Counted from the first letter of the stretch, positions 49,850-59,420 are shown. The stretch: 64,000 nucleotides of DNA from Diphasiastrum complanatum (GCA_029204225.1 CM055099.1:67637584-67701583), one strand, 5' to 3'. Notes: generated from the letters alone by a model not told the origin. Numbers and translations: made by a program.

Positions 49850-49995
49850 CTTCCGCACCTTGGTTTGACCTTGTTGAATGTTGTGTTAATCTCAAACGTA
49901 GATCAGCAGTGCTTGACTACATTTTGGAGGACTATAGGAATGATTCAGTTGGCATTGACCAGCTATCATATTTGAACTCCATCCAAATTGCATTG
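49850..49995 (+). repeat. Dispersed repeat with EDYRND-coding core
   Basis: Matches the minus-strand DNA at about 43440-43600 and, in its 60-base core, the minus strand at 39418-39480. The core reads LDYILEDYRNDSVGIDQLSY. It may be an LTR-end fragment of the copia family at 44 kb. Confidence 0.55.
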
Positions 49996-50040
49996 TATCG
50001 TTTGCTTCGCTTTCGCGATTTTTTCGATTCTCATTAGATC

Positions 50041-50480
50041 CATCTTCAAGGAGAGATATTTTTGTTGGATATAGTGAGGTGAGTCAAGCCTACAAGGTTT
50101 ACATTCCTTCTACTAACAAAGTGATTGTTGGTAGAGATGTTATCTTTGATGAGGGGAACATTCCAAAAGTGTCTTCAAGAAAGTGTGGATGGATCTAACA
50201 TTCTTGATGTTGATGTAAAGGATCCTACTTTGGATGGTGATGATGATGGACCTTCATCAAGTCAAAATCCAAGGAAAACATCAAGGGAAAGACAAGTACC
50301 TTCAAGGCTCACATATGATGAAAAGGTTAAGCAAGTAGTTTCTGGAAACTATGTTGCTTTCCTAACCTCTTTTGATGAACCTACAAGTTTAGATGAAGCA
50401 AGGAAAGAAGAGGAGTGGATCCATGCAATGGATCTTGAGTATCAAGCTCCTATGAAAAATGAAACATCTTTTGGAGGATC
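50041..50480 (+). pseudogene. Ty1-copia integrase tail and RT N-terminal linker
   Basis: Starts in mid-integrase: DIFVGYSEVSQAYKVYIPST, then NKVIVGRDVIFDEGNIPKVS, the copia GYS..KAY..Y and GRDV-FDE motifs. It then runs through an acidic spacer to SRERQVPSRLTYDEKVKQVV and EPTSLDEARKEEEWIHAMDL, the standard approach to copia RT (EP-S--EA----W--AM--E). At MKNETSFGG the expected RT is replaced by module M1. A 1-base shift lies near 50185. The DNA upstream of 50041 is unrelated. Confidence 0.85.
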
Positions 50481-50940
50481 TTCTTGTGTAGATGGTGCTA
50501 TGCAAGTGGATGGATGTTATCTTGCTGTAAAATCAAGTAATGGATATGGAAAACAAAGTTTGTTCAATGACTTTGATAGTCAAATTGAAGATCAAGAGGT
50601 TGATCTCAAAGGGCTTCAACAACATGAAAGGAGAGATGGCAATTTGGAACTAGTCAAGAGCATCAAAGGAGAGTCAACTGACAGGGATGTGATGGATCTA
50701 TTTTTGTAGCTTATTGAAGACTCAAGTAAGGTCAAAGGAGCTGCAAATAAGTGTTGTTAAAGTCTACTTTACTTGTTCTATCTCATGTTTGAGCATTTGC
50801 AAATTGTTAAGATATGGTAAAACGAGCTACGTTGGTGAGCATCATTTTGATGTTGGATTTGTACTAGCATTATTGTATGGTTTTGCTGATGGAAATGAAG
50901 CTATTTGAGGCTCATTATGTCACTCATTCATGATCAAGTC
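50480..50940 (+). pseudogene. Modules M1 and M2 replacing RT in copia element
   Basis: The frame continues from copia into SSCVDGAMQVDGCYLAVKSS, LFNDFDSQIEDQEVDLKGLQ and LVKSIKGESTDRDVMDLFL, then TAG at 50707. Next come M2-like bases (ALLYGFADGNEAI, 50860-50908) with an internal deletion. The same order is seen at 41404-42547 and, inverted, at 62560-63700. This copy is the clearest case of the module sitting in the place of RT within a copia frame. Confidence 0.55.
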
Positions 50941-51348
50941 ATCAAGGTATGATGGTATCTTGAAGCAAGATGGAGATGGAGGCTCATTCATGGAGTGTCA
51001 TGGTGGATACATGACAACAAAGGACAAAAAGGGAGAATACAAGAAAGCAAATGGTTATCACTCACATTTATTGTTTGTTTGTGGTATTTTTCCAAAGAGC
51101 TCAAAGTTGATAGCATGGAGGAATAATCTCATTTACATTCTATGTGATTCTTCATTGCCCATTGAAGTGGTATTACAACATTTTGTGAGGGAGCAAGTCA
51201 TTTCAAAGGAGGTGGAGCTTCAACATGTATCCTCAAGGGAATGTGTAGCTGATATCTTCACCAAAGCATTGGGAAAGGACTTGTTCATAAAGCATAGGAC
51301 ATCACGAGTGTTATCAAAATTAATGCTAAAAGTTGAAGAGGGAGTGTG
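50941..51348 (+). pseudogene. Fusion of module M2 end to copia RNase H tail
   Basis: A 139-codon frame begins with the M2 piece QDGDGGSFMECHGG and NGYHSHLLFVCGIFPKSSKL. It passes at PIEVVLQHFVREQVISKEVE into LQHVSSRECVADIFTKALGK and HRTSRVLSKLML, the copia RNase H C-terminus with the ADIFTKAL motif. It ends GV with its TGA overlapping the first bases of the LTR. The polypurine run GAAGAGGGAG lies inside the last codons, as in other copia elements. The RNase H catalytic core is missing. Confidence 0.7.
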
Positions 51349-51991
51349 AAAGATTCAACTAGTTTGATCATATTTGCTATATTTTCATATTTGACAAATT
51401 GAGGCCAACTTTGTTTTAGACTTAGAGTTTGACTTTTCAAAGTTCATTAATCTAATTTTCATTTGAATAAAATTTTTTTGAAAGTGTGAGAAAGTTAGAA
51501 GGCGAGTTTGAGTAGATTCAAATTTGAATGTTGGATATTTTGAATCTAGACCTAAAAATAGTAGGATTAGCATTTTGGAGGAAAAACCAAGTGGCCAAAT
51601 AGGTTTTGGACCTACTATAAAAGGAGAAAACTCGTGGAGAGACATATCTTCTCTCTTCTCTATCTCATTTCATGCTTATACATGGTTCTCTTGGATTCTA
51701 CTATCCATTGGTGCACTACACTTGTGATTGCATGCAATTCTATGTGTAGAATGATCTATATTTGTTATTTTTGGATCCACACATGTGAAATACAATAGCT
51801 TGCTGGTTTTGTATGGACAGCAATAGTACTTTATCATTTGATTCATGTTTGATCAAGTTCTATTAAAGTTTGCATCTCATTTTGAGTATAGATGCTGATT
51901 TTTCTACATTGGTAAGATTGGTAGAGTATCTTCTTTTGTAACCCAATATCTTTTTATAAATAGGATCATAAATGATCTGAAATCCTTCACA
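51345..51991 (+). repeat. Full-length copia LTR of the TGTGAAAG family
   Basis: 647 bp from TGTGAAAG to CCTTCACA, with matching inverted ends. TATA box CTATAAAAGGA at about 51616. Only a short CT stretch (TCTTCTCTCTTCTCTATCTC) lies after it. This is the best reference for the other four copies. The expected left LTR was not found, so the element is truncated. Confidence 0.85.
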
Positions 51992-52510
51992 GGCTGCAAT
52001 AAATAGTGCTTGCAAACAGTCTCCATAGTTCCGAACCTGGTATCCTGTTTACTACCAATTTGGTACTATATTCGGGTGTCCCGTATAGTCCTAGTTTGGT
52101 ACTATATCTATTAGAGAAATAGTATCAAAATTAGTACTCTAGAACAGTGTATTTTGGTATGACAAGACGGACTATGTAGTTAAAGTCTTATAGTTCAGTA
52201 CCAATTTTGAAAATACTAAAAAGCACCAAACAACTAAATGCTAGTAGATCAAAAAGTACCAAAATATTGCAAACAAAAAATTGAAGAAATGTTCAAAAAC
52301 TACCAAATCTATCAAAAGCACCAAAGAGCAACAAACAACAGTACTTTCTGCCCACCAGAAGTACAAAATATTCCATGAGGTCCAAATAGCAAAAAAAAAA
52401 GGGTTATTTGAAAAGAATATAGAGTACCAAAAGTACGAAAAATATATCTTACACAAGTTTTCATAAGTACTAAATAGAACATAAATAGTTGTTTATAAGC
52501 TGCTACAAGT
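51992..52510. repeat. Inverted-orientation GTACCAAAA repeat-rich segment
   Basis: AAGTACCAAAA, AGCACCAAA and CTACCAAAT words recur from 52030 to 52450, the complement of the TTTTGGTACT units at 47370-48454, after a few GGTACTATA words in the other orientation. No gene. Confidence 0.55.
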
Positions 52511-52891
52511 AATAATAGTCCCAAAAGTCCACCATTAGGGCCCTTTTTGGACTCAAAAAGGGCCTCTTCCTTGCCTAAACAAGTTTTCTAATCATAATTA
52601 ATTTAGTGCTAATCAATCCTACGTGGCATCTTTACCTTGGGTTACCATACAAGGTGAGCAAGAGTTAAGGCCTAAATGTAGGTCTCATTTTCATAGACTA
52701 TTGTAGGTTATTTGCATAGACTATAATAGGCAACTAATAGGTAAGTTACAATTTACAACTAGAGTAGAGTTAGTATAGGACAACCTTTCATTGTCCTAAC
52801 TACAATAGGACCCTAGGGATGGAAACTAGTATATGCCTAATAAAGCTTATATCATGGCTAGTTCACATTGAACTTTGACACCATTTGATTA
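52511..52891. other. Unassigned spacer
   Basis: AT-rich; no motif. It may contain promoter or intron DNA of the broken gene that follows. A GTGTAAAG acceptor-like end lies at 52891. Confidence 0.3.
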
Positions 52892-54515
52892 AGGTATAGT
52901 GTAAAGTTCTACATAGATTCTTTTGGGAAATTCGACATCTTCAAGATGACAACAAGTATCACTTACATCTGAAGTTAGAGAAGGATTATGCGACCACCAA
53001 AGCTGCATGGGGTGTTGACTTAAATCCGTATGAGATGCATTGTTGGAGATTAGAAGGCAAAAAACATATTGACCTATGGGTAAGAGGTGATTTATACCCT
53101 CATAATCCACTGGTAGATGTCCCTCCTAAATTTTTTGATGTACATAGTTTGTTAAGGTTCATTGGGGATGGTCGGAATGGACTGCTTGGCTATTGTCAAG
53201 CAATGGATTCTCGAAGAATCCAGGCTGAGACATTGGCAAATACGGCAAACATTCATATCTTGAGAGTATGAATGACAATTTAAAGTCATTGCATGGAATA
53301 AATATGAAATTGGAGTAGGAGATAAATGGTTTGAAAATAGAGCTTGCCAGTTCTGTCGCAAAAATTGAAGAATTGCAATCTTCAATCAGTATATTTCAGA
53401 GGACAATATATGGCTTACAACAAAAGCGTAGAGTCTCGATGGATCAGCAAGCACAAAATGAAAACACTAAGAGACACAAACTAGAAGCTTTGGCACCAGG
53501 TGGTGGTGCCAGTAAAAGACATGTGAGGGACACAAAAGAGTTCTTGCAAAAGACGGTTGGAAAAGATTTTGAAAATATATGAAACATTTTTTGAAGGGTA
53601 ATGATTTGATTAAGATTGTGGAAGATGAAACAAGTGATTCAATTCGCTTGAGAATTGCAAAAATGCTAGTCGACAAGTTCAAGCCAAATCCAAATGTTAA
53701 AGAGATGGTGTACGCATGTGACCAAGGAGGTGTGAGTCGCAAGGGGTATAGAGCTTGAAGAAGTATATGAAACGCTCTGACAGAAATGGGTTAAAACGCC
53801 ATCAAATAGTACCTACTTATAAACTTGTTGAATCCGCCAAACGATAATGCAATTCGATTTTGCTCTCTGAATTAGGAGAGTTTCAGCATATTGAGGATTC
53901 TTTTACAGTAACCAATAAGAAGAAAGGACCTCCGACATGTTTTTATTATTATCAAGGCAACAATATATTCTTAGATCTAGAAAAGGTCCAAGCGATGGTG
54001 ATCCGACATTACGAAGTCAAAACAAATGGTAAGAACATTTATTGTGGATTTCGGTTTTCAATTGTATGCTTTTCTTCAACTAATATGTTTTCGTAATGAA
54101 ATTTTTGTTTTACAGATTGCGGAGGTAAAGTTATATTTGTTATTAAGTTGGACGAAGCAGTAATCATAAAAGGGCGTAAACTTGAACGTGTCACAATCAC
54201 CTTGTTGAATCGTAAATTGCAACAGTTTGGCAGAAGTTATTGTAAAGAATTTAACGTGCAATCCGAAAATCACATACGGTGGATATCTGCATTTGAAGTC
54301 CCTAAGGAGTCTCACGACGTACTGGAGTGGCTATTTGAAAAAATGTAGTATATCTAAGATAATACATGCACAAAATGAAGGCAAATTGCTCAATGTTGAA
54401 GGAGAAAGCTTTGTTGTAGAATGGCACCTAGCCACTGATTTGAAGACCTTGAAATGCACATTATTGTTACGCATGGAACATGTAGCCCAAATCAAGAGCA
54501 GATGTTAGCATTAGA

Positions 54516-55533
54516 AATCTAGAGATAATTTTGTCCGATATGGGATTGCATGGGGGCCACGTGAGTCTTACCAAAGACGTTGAGATGAGTGAAAAAACGC
54601 AAGATGTTCTAGCAAAAGTTTCAATGGGTGGTGCGAAAGCGAGACACTTATTGTCAAATCATACTGCACGTGAAAGCAATGTTGAATGGGAGTACTGGAA
54701 GAAAATATGTCAATGCACAGCAAATATTGGCTCAGATCCTCGCATGGCAAGTACACGTGCTAAGGTTTGGCAAATATTTGATGCCTTGTCACAAACTATC
54801 AACAAAAAGATTGTGAGAGATGAAGATTTGAATAGATACGCAAGAGAAGTCAAAACATTTACTGAATTGATGATCAATGCAATGTCGTCCTCTAAAATAG
54901 ACTTGGCCAATCTGCTAGCCCCCACACAGTTTTTAGATCAGTTAGATCGTATTTATTGTATGTTCACTGGTAGAATAGACACGCTTGCCACTCTACGGGC
55001 TAATACGGATGCATTCACGTATGTGAGTGAGTATATAGATGAAACTTTGAAGCCTTATGCCATACAAATTCCTGGCTCAACTATCATGTGGCTTCCATAT
55101 AACTTGCTTAGTTATATATGGAAAGGAGATAGACCCTTTATCGCTCGTCTCAACATATTTATCAGTCACTTGGGTAACGATCATTACTTGGAGCTGACCA
55201 AGGACCAGCTGAAAACTTTTGATCTCGAAAGTGTAGGAAGGAAGTTTCTATCCGGTGAGATTACTGTTATTTGTTTCCTTAATGAGTTTCCAGCGACTGT
55301 GGCCCGCAACGAACACAATCCTAGTGAGCAAGTGAACGAGATGCATGACCCGGGTGAAGAGAAAGATTTATCCATGGAGCACGAAGCAGTCTTGGCTGCG
55401 CAAGAGGCAACAGGTGCATCCACATCAGCGGAGCCAAAAGATATAGATGAGTCTGATGATGTCGTGCTTCAAATCCATGGCCTTGCTCCAATCATCATTG
55501 ACGGGCAAGAGTACATGTTCATGCATGACTTGT
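54516..55533 (+). pseudogene. Largest frame of the broken gene (334 codons)
   Basis: The longest intact frame outside TCP. It reads LHGGHVSLTKDVEMSEKTQD, VLAKVSMGGAKARHLLSNHT, ARAKVWQIF-type helical segments and DLANLLAPTQFLDQLDRIYC. Further on are IPGSTIMWLPYNLLSYIWKG, FISHLGNDHYLELTKDQLKT, an acidic linker (SEQVNEMHDPGEEKDLSMEH) and HGLAPIIIDGQEYMFMHDL. It is mostly alpha-helical by composition, with no signal peptide or membrane helix. The stop at 55531-55533 is TAA where CAA would continue the frame into HILGLREDEMLTTLVNLQNG, so the gene probably ran on. No catalytic triad can be assigned. Function unknown. Confidence 0.55.
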
Positions 55534-56308
55534 AACATATTCTCGGCTTGCGAGAAGATGAGATGCTGACAACATTAGTAAACTTGCAGAATGGCAGTTC
55601 CACTTTCGACCACACCCAGCCCGACGACACGTATGACAAGCTGATCGTCCATGACACGGACACCACCGAGCAAGCACTAGCAAGAGTGCTTTGCCAATTG
55701 AAAATACTTCAACCACCACCAGTTCAAACGAGGCCATTCGAGGTACTCGAAGGGAAAACTACTGACGTGAAGTACAAAGGCAAAGGAATTGAGCTTGCGC
55801 AAACCGAAGACATTGATGAAGGGACCGAGGCAAGTCTGGCCCAACAATTCAACTTGTGTATTTTTGTTATGTTTGTTTATCTTCATTATACTCATTTTGC
55901 AATAATTTGAACCAAATGCAGGACGCAGTGGAGCTTGATGCATTTGCTATGCGAAGGGGTGGCGTTCGAGAGAAAGTTGAAGCAGGAACTCTGAACAAGT
56001 CTATGGCCCACTACATTGGGAACTTGCCCGACAACTTTATTTTCTGCTTCAGCAACAAGTACAGTCCAGATAAACTGATGGAGCTTCTTAAATGCAAAGC
56101 ACTCTCCAAGCACATTGGTGAGGTGGAGTTGTCACTGTCAGCGCCAAAGGCTTACTGTGTCCTCCGAAAAGCCATTTTAAATGATTTCTGCCCTGGATTC
56201 GAGACCCGGCTCATTCTCTCGGGTTTAAATGGCCCTTATGATAATGAGAGTGATGCTCCTAAACTAGAATTAGAAATGTTAAAACCAATATTGTCATCAA
56301 AAAAGTGA
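55534..56308 (+). pseudogene. C-terminal exons of the broken gene
   Basis: The first part (55534-55854) reads LREDEMLTTLVNLQNGSSTF, TTEQALARVLCQLKILQPPP and an acidic end DEGTEASLAQQFNL. A 66-base AT-rich intron fits GTGTATTT (55855) to AAATGCAG (55920). The last exon (55921-56308) reads ELDAFAMRRGGVREKVEAGT, SMAHYIGNLPDNFIFCFSNK, LMELLKCKALSKHIGEVELS and ends ILSSKK at a TGA. It has no recognised domain. Clean splice sites in both introns of this gene suggest it was once a normally spliced gene and not a retrocopy. Confidence 0.5.
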
Positions 56309-56480
56309 TCAGAGAAGCTGAAGTCCTCTCTAAAGGAAATGGACCAAATGTGAATAAAGATTTTGTCGTTTTTTTCTTGTGGACTCTCCTAATTATCTGT
56401 TGTAATTATATGATATGCTTATTTTTTGAATTTAGAATTTAATATTTTTTTCTCTGATAAAAATTTCTTGTCTTTTCTGT

Positions 56481-56567
56481 GGCGTGAAAATCATGCCAGG
56501 GCGCGACCAAGGGCCATTTGACCTGGTCAAATGGCCCCTGGTCGCGCCTTGGCATGATTTTCATGCC
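56481..56567. repeat. 87-bp near-perfect palindrome
   Basis: Arms of 43 bases (56481-56523 and 56525-56567) around a single central T. They differ at three positions, two of which would still pair as G-U in RNA. The arms are rich in G/C (GGCGCGACCA.. type words) within AT-rich DNA. It lies about 170 bases after the stop of the broken gene and 270 bases from the end of the convergent histone-like frame. It may be a terminator-like fold, a small foldback element or a hairpin RNA source. Confidence 0.9.
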
Positions 56568-56835
56568 AAGGCAAGGAAACCTATCTTAGCTACAACATGT
56601 TTAAAGAAACTACCATTCCCATAGTACTGAAAATTTTAAATCACTGCATTCACATAGATGGTACTAAAATTTTCAAGTCACTACATTCACATAAACAGTA
56701 CTGAAATCAGATATTAAACTCAATCACAACAATTTGCATTCACATAACTTGAAATTCTTTAATATACTTGACACCAAATCTTCAGTATATCATAAATAAA
56801 ATCATGTCCATGATATTTTTAATTGCGCTCTCTCC
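56568..56835. other. Spacer between convergent genes
   Basis: AT-rich with a short near-duplication (CACTGCATTCACATAGATGG and CACTACATTCACATAAACAG). No gene seen. Confidence 0.4.
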
Positions 56836-57534
56836 TTAGCCTCTAGCTAGGTGGAGATCCTTCGGGAGTATTGTGACTCTCTTCCCGTGGACTGCATACA
56901 AAAATGAGTCCTCAAAAAGCTGCGTTAGGTACATTTCCGCAGACTCTTGTATCGCGGACACAACATCTGCCGTAACTTTGTTCCCCAAGAAAAGTTCATC
57001 GATTATTTCCTTTACAAGCCTCACAAATGGGGCCCTAGGTATCAGAAATTTTACAGACTTCTGATAACTCCGTACATCTTGGAGCCACTTTGCGATCTTG
57101 CACTTCCTACGCGGTAGAGGAGGTGGTGGCTGCATCCTACGGAGCTCCTTTCCAGCCCATGGTGCTGCACGAGGGGCTGGCCTACCCCTGCCACGCTCTA
57201 CGGTCCTACTTGGGCTAGCTGCGGCAGAACTTGGAGGTGGTGGAGGTGATGGAGGAGGTGGTGGAGGTGGAGGTGGAGGTGGTGGTGGAGGTGGTGGAGG
57301 AGGAGGAGGAGATGGTGGAAGTGGTGGTGGAGGTGGTGGTGGAGGTAGTGGAGGCAGAGGTGGTGGAGGTGGAGGCGGAGGCGGTGGAGGCGATGTTGGC
57401 AGTGTGGGCAGTGGTGATGGCTGTTGAGCTGCAGGGTTCCGTCGCTTTGATGTAGAGCCTGTCTTGCAAGGATTCTTTCTCTTTCACTCGTGTGCTCCTC
57501 TCCCTGACCATCTATGTGTCACCTTCTGCTTCAT
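56836..57534 (-). pseudogene. Histone H3/CENH3-like protein with proline-rich tail, one in-frame stop
   Basis: The minus-strand frame ends in a clear histone H3 fold. The alpha-N region is WLQDVRSYQKSVKFLI (H3: ALREIRRYQKSTELLI), then PRAPFVRLVKEI, VTADVVSAIQESAEMYLTQL, FEDSFLYAVHGKRVTILPKD and LHLARG. LIP-APF-RLVKEI and TAD/TAE before helix 2 are closer to plant CENH3 than to canonical H3, as I recall them. Loop 1 has H3 length, unlike CENH3. The tail is not H3-like: a basic piece (SKRRNPAAQQPSP), about 60 residues of near-pure proline (57232-57427), then RTVERGRGRPAPRAAPWAGK. An upstream ATG at 57534 gives MKQKVTHRWSGRGAHE, then TGA at 57486-57484 (CGA would be Arg). Otherwise 215 codons are open. 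No intron, unlike usual CENH3. It could be a captured or retrocopied variant, or an active gene starting at Met 57135. Confidence 0.7.
57232..57427. repeat. GGTGGAG-type trinucleotide-rich minisatellite
   Basis: About 200 bases of GGT/GGA/GGC triplets on the plus strand, encoding the proline tract of the histone-like frame on the minus strand. Plus-strand poly-Gly frames here are shadows. Confidence 0.9.
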
Positions 57535-57812
57535 CCTTGTTGTTTGTGACATTGGGGTGCCCTCATCAGAACCACCCACCAGCAATGATAGCATTTGAGA
57601 AGTAGCACTCATTAATGAGGGCTGATTTCACACGTGTGAGCTCTTTGTCCATACAGAACTCCTTTGAATCAAATCAGCCTTGATTTGATCCACTTATGAT
57701 CCACAGATAGCTTGTCTCTCAGCGAGTTTGAATCCCTCTCCCAAATCCGAGTTCCTGCAAGCAAAAACACTGATGATATGATGTATACACCCTGACCTCT
57801 TCAAAGCATGAA
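57535..57812. other. Unassigned spacer, inner side of a minus-strand copia primer site
   Basis: Should be leader of the element whose primer site is at 57813. No gag is seen. It also covers the expected promoter of the histone-like frame. No TATA box is evident. Confidence 0.35.
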
Positions 57813-57824
57813 GCTCTGATACCA
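57813..57824 (-). promoter_or_regulatory. Copia primer binding site (TGGTATCAGAGC)
   Basis: Exact match on the minus strand, directly next to an LTR end (ACTTCACA on that strand). Confidence 0.85.
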
Positions 57825-58450
57825 TGTGAAGTTTTTAGCACGTGTGAACTTCACCACACACCCTACAGGATCTTACTGAGGTGTTGTGATTGCACAAGAT
57901 TGATCAAAGAACAGTATGCCTGAAAAATCTAAGACAAGAATCGCATACATCTGATGAAAAAATCTAACTCCTCACTATGAGAAATGAATGTCAAAAATAA
58001 TTCTAAGTATTCAGTATGGGAAAAATAGGCTGCTCTTGGGTAGAGAGAGAAAATCAATGATGGAAAACTCGGGTAGAGAGAGAATGACTCCAAAACACCA
58101 AAATCTCATTATTCACAATATGGCAAAACATGCCAAACTTTGCCTACATGAGAGAGACTTGAATTCCTATAGTGGAGTTTCATGGAAAGTCCACTTAACT
58201 GAACTAATTCACCTACTAGAGATCCACATGTGTAATTTCATGCATGTATGTTGCATGTACTGCATGTCAACTCGTAAAACTGCCTAGACATGTGTAGATC
58301 ACATAAACCACTTTGCATGTTGCATGCACTGATTGCATGTGGCTTGCATGCATACACTATGACATTGCATGCTATCTAAACTTCTGCATGTCATCAAAAT
58401 TGAATCTACCTAACTCAAATCCGACCTATACTAGAAGGTTATGTGCTTAG
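57825..58450 (-). repeat. Copia 5' LTR with TGCATG cluster (outer edge uncertain)
   Basis: The inner edge is firm: TGTGAAGT at 57825 is the complement of the LTR end. Between 58225 and 58390 GCATG/CATGC words occur over a dozen times. The outer end was not found; 58450 is an estimate. A 99-codon plus frame at 57988-58287 is not credible as a gene. Confidence 0.55.
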
Positions 58451-58649
58451 TTCACATACCTTTTATGTACAACATGAAATTTAGTGGAAATCACCATGGA
58501 CATGGCCCCAAACTCGAGATAGGAAGATAATATTTTAATAATCCTCACAACCAACATATCAGCAACCCTAAAACAGTTGGACAACCAAATATCCCAAAGG
58601 CGGTGGGTGGTTACCAACTTTGTGCATATGCAAAGACTGGCATAAATAG

Positions 58650-59012
58650 CATTAAAGGCTTGTAAGATATTTTTTTTGACACTTGTAAATCTATATGTAA
58701 GCTGATTCAAGCTATATAAGTGTTAATTTGAGTTGATTTTGAGTTAATTGAAACTCTCTTTCAATCAAAGTTTCTCTATAGCCAACGTTATCACGCTCAA
58801 CAAGCTGAAGTTATTACTTCAAGCTATTGTACTCACTGTTGATATTTATCAGAGTGCAATTTTTGTCTCACTACTGCATTGTTCATTTGCGCATTCTATA
58901 TGAATTTTTCTACTTAAATATTTTTGTTGCTAATTGTTGCGTTTCCATTCCTACACATCGCTCAATCCTCGAGCTTCCACTGTCAGTCACGCCCACATGC
59001 GATTTTACAACA
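58650..59012 (+). repeat. Copia 5' LTR, plus strand (outer edge uncertain)
   Basis: Ends GATTTTACAACA at 59012 immediately before a primer site. A TATA-like AGCTATATAAGTG lies at 58711-58723. Its left edge is unresolved because no partner LTR of this family is in the window. Confidence 0.6.
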
Positions 59013-59024
59013 TGGTATCAGAGC
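59013..59024 (+). promoter_or_regulatory. Copia primer binding site (TGGTATCAGAGC)
   Basis: Exact plus-strand match adjoining the ACAACA LTR end. The gag start codon follows 130 bases later. Confidence 0.9.
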
Positions 59025-59155
59025 AGGCATTTTAGTAATCTGCATTTCTACTGCAGATTATCAGTCTTGTTTGTATCTAGACGTCTTTCTAGCAAATGCA
59101 CAACCAACAGTATTCCGACAGTCGTTGTTTCTATCAACGAACTCGTTCAACCAGA

Positions 59156-59420
59156 ATGGATCCATCATCTAGTTCATCTCTCATTGACAAACTCGATGGA
59201 GATAACTACCATCTCTGAAAAATTCAAGATGAAGAGCCATATTATGTGGATGATATCATCTTGAGTGGTGGAGACAATAAAAAATGTGGATTACATTTTG
59301 GGAATAGAAGTCATTAGATCTTCTCAATCTACTTTCATGTGTCAAGAGAAGTATGTTAGTTCTATTCTAGAAAGATTTCATATGGTAGATGTAAAAGCTA
59401 GTGATACACCAATGGAGTCT
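59156..59420 (+). pseudogene. Copia gag start fused to RT by internal deletion
   Basis: From the ATG at 59156 the frame reads MDPSSSSSSLIDKLDGDNYH, L, TGA, KIQDEE. This is the usual copia gag start, with the conserved Trp (LW-IQMK) turned into a stop by TGG to TGA. It then joins YYVDDIILSGGDN, the RT catalytic box, without gag, protease or integrase between. A shift follows and RT continues VDYILGIEVIRSSQSTFMCQ and YVSSILERFHMVDVKASDTP. A deletion of roughly 3 kb, judging from normal copia length, must have joined them. Confidence 0.8.

Larger units (their letters stand above)
52892..56308 (+). pseudogene. Broken multi-exon gene of uncharacterised, transposase-like family
   Basis: A nearly continuous series of protein-like frames on one strand. 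Segment 1 (52892-53271): DNKYHLHLKLEKDYATTKAA, HCWRLEGKKHIDLWVRGDLY and FFDVHSLLRFIGDGRNGLLG. Segment 2 (53272-53580): a coiled coil (INGLKIELASSVAKIEELQS) and a basic Gln-rich part. Segment 3 (53580-54031): DQGGVSRKGYRALKKYMKRS, then a donor at NG|GTAAGA. Segment 4 (54119-54345): GGKVIFVIKLDEAVIIKGRK, ISAFEVPKESHDVLEWLFEK. Segment 5: the 334-codon frame and tail, listed separately. Frameshifts near 53268, 53580, 53756 and 54345, plus stops at 53317, 53846 and 55533, mark a pseudogene. From memory the order resembles large uncharacterised proteins of fungi and invertebrates thought to be transposase-derived; I cannot confirm this. Confidence 0.55.

Noticed and set aside
57098-57455. Poly-Gly and Glu-Val frames on the plus strand
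   Set aside because: Shadows of the triplet repeat that encodes the proline tract of the histone-like frame on the other strand.
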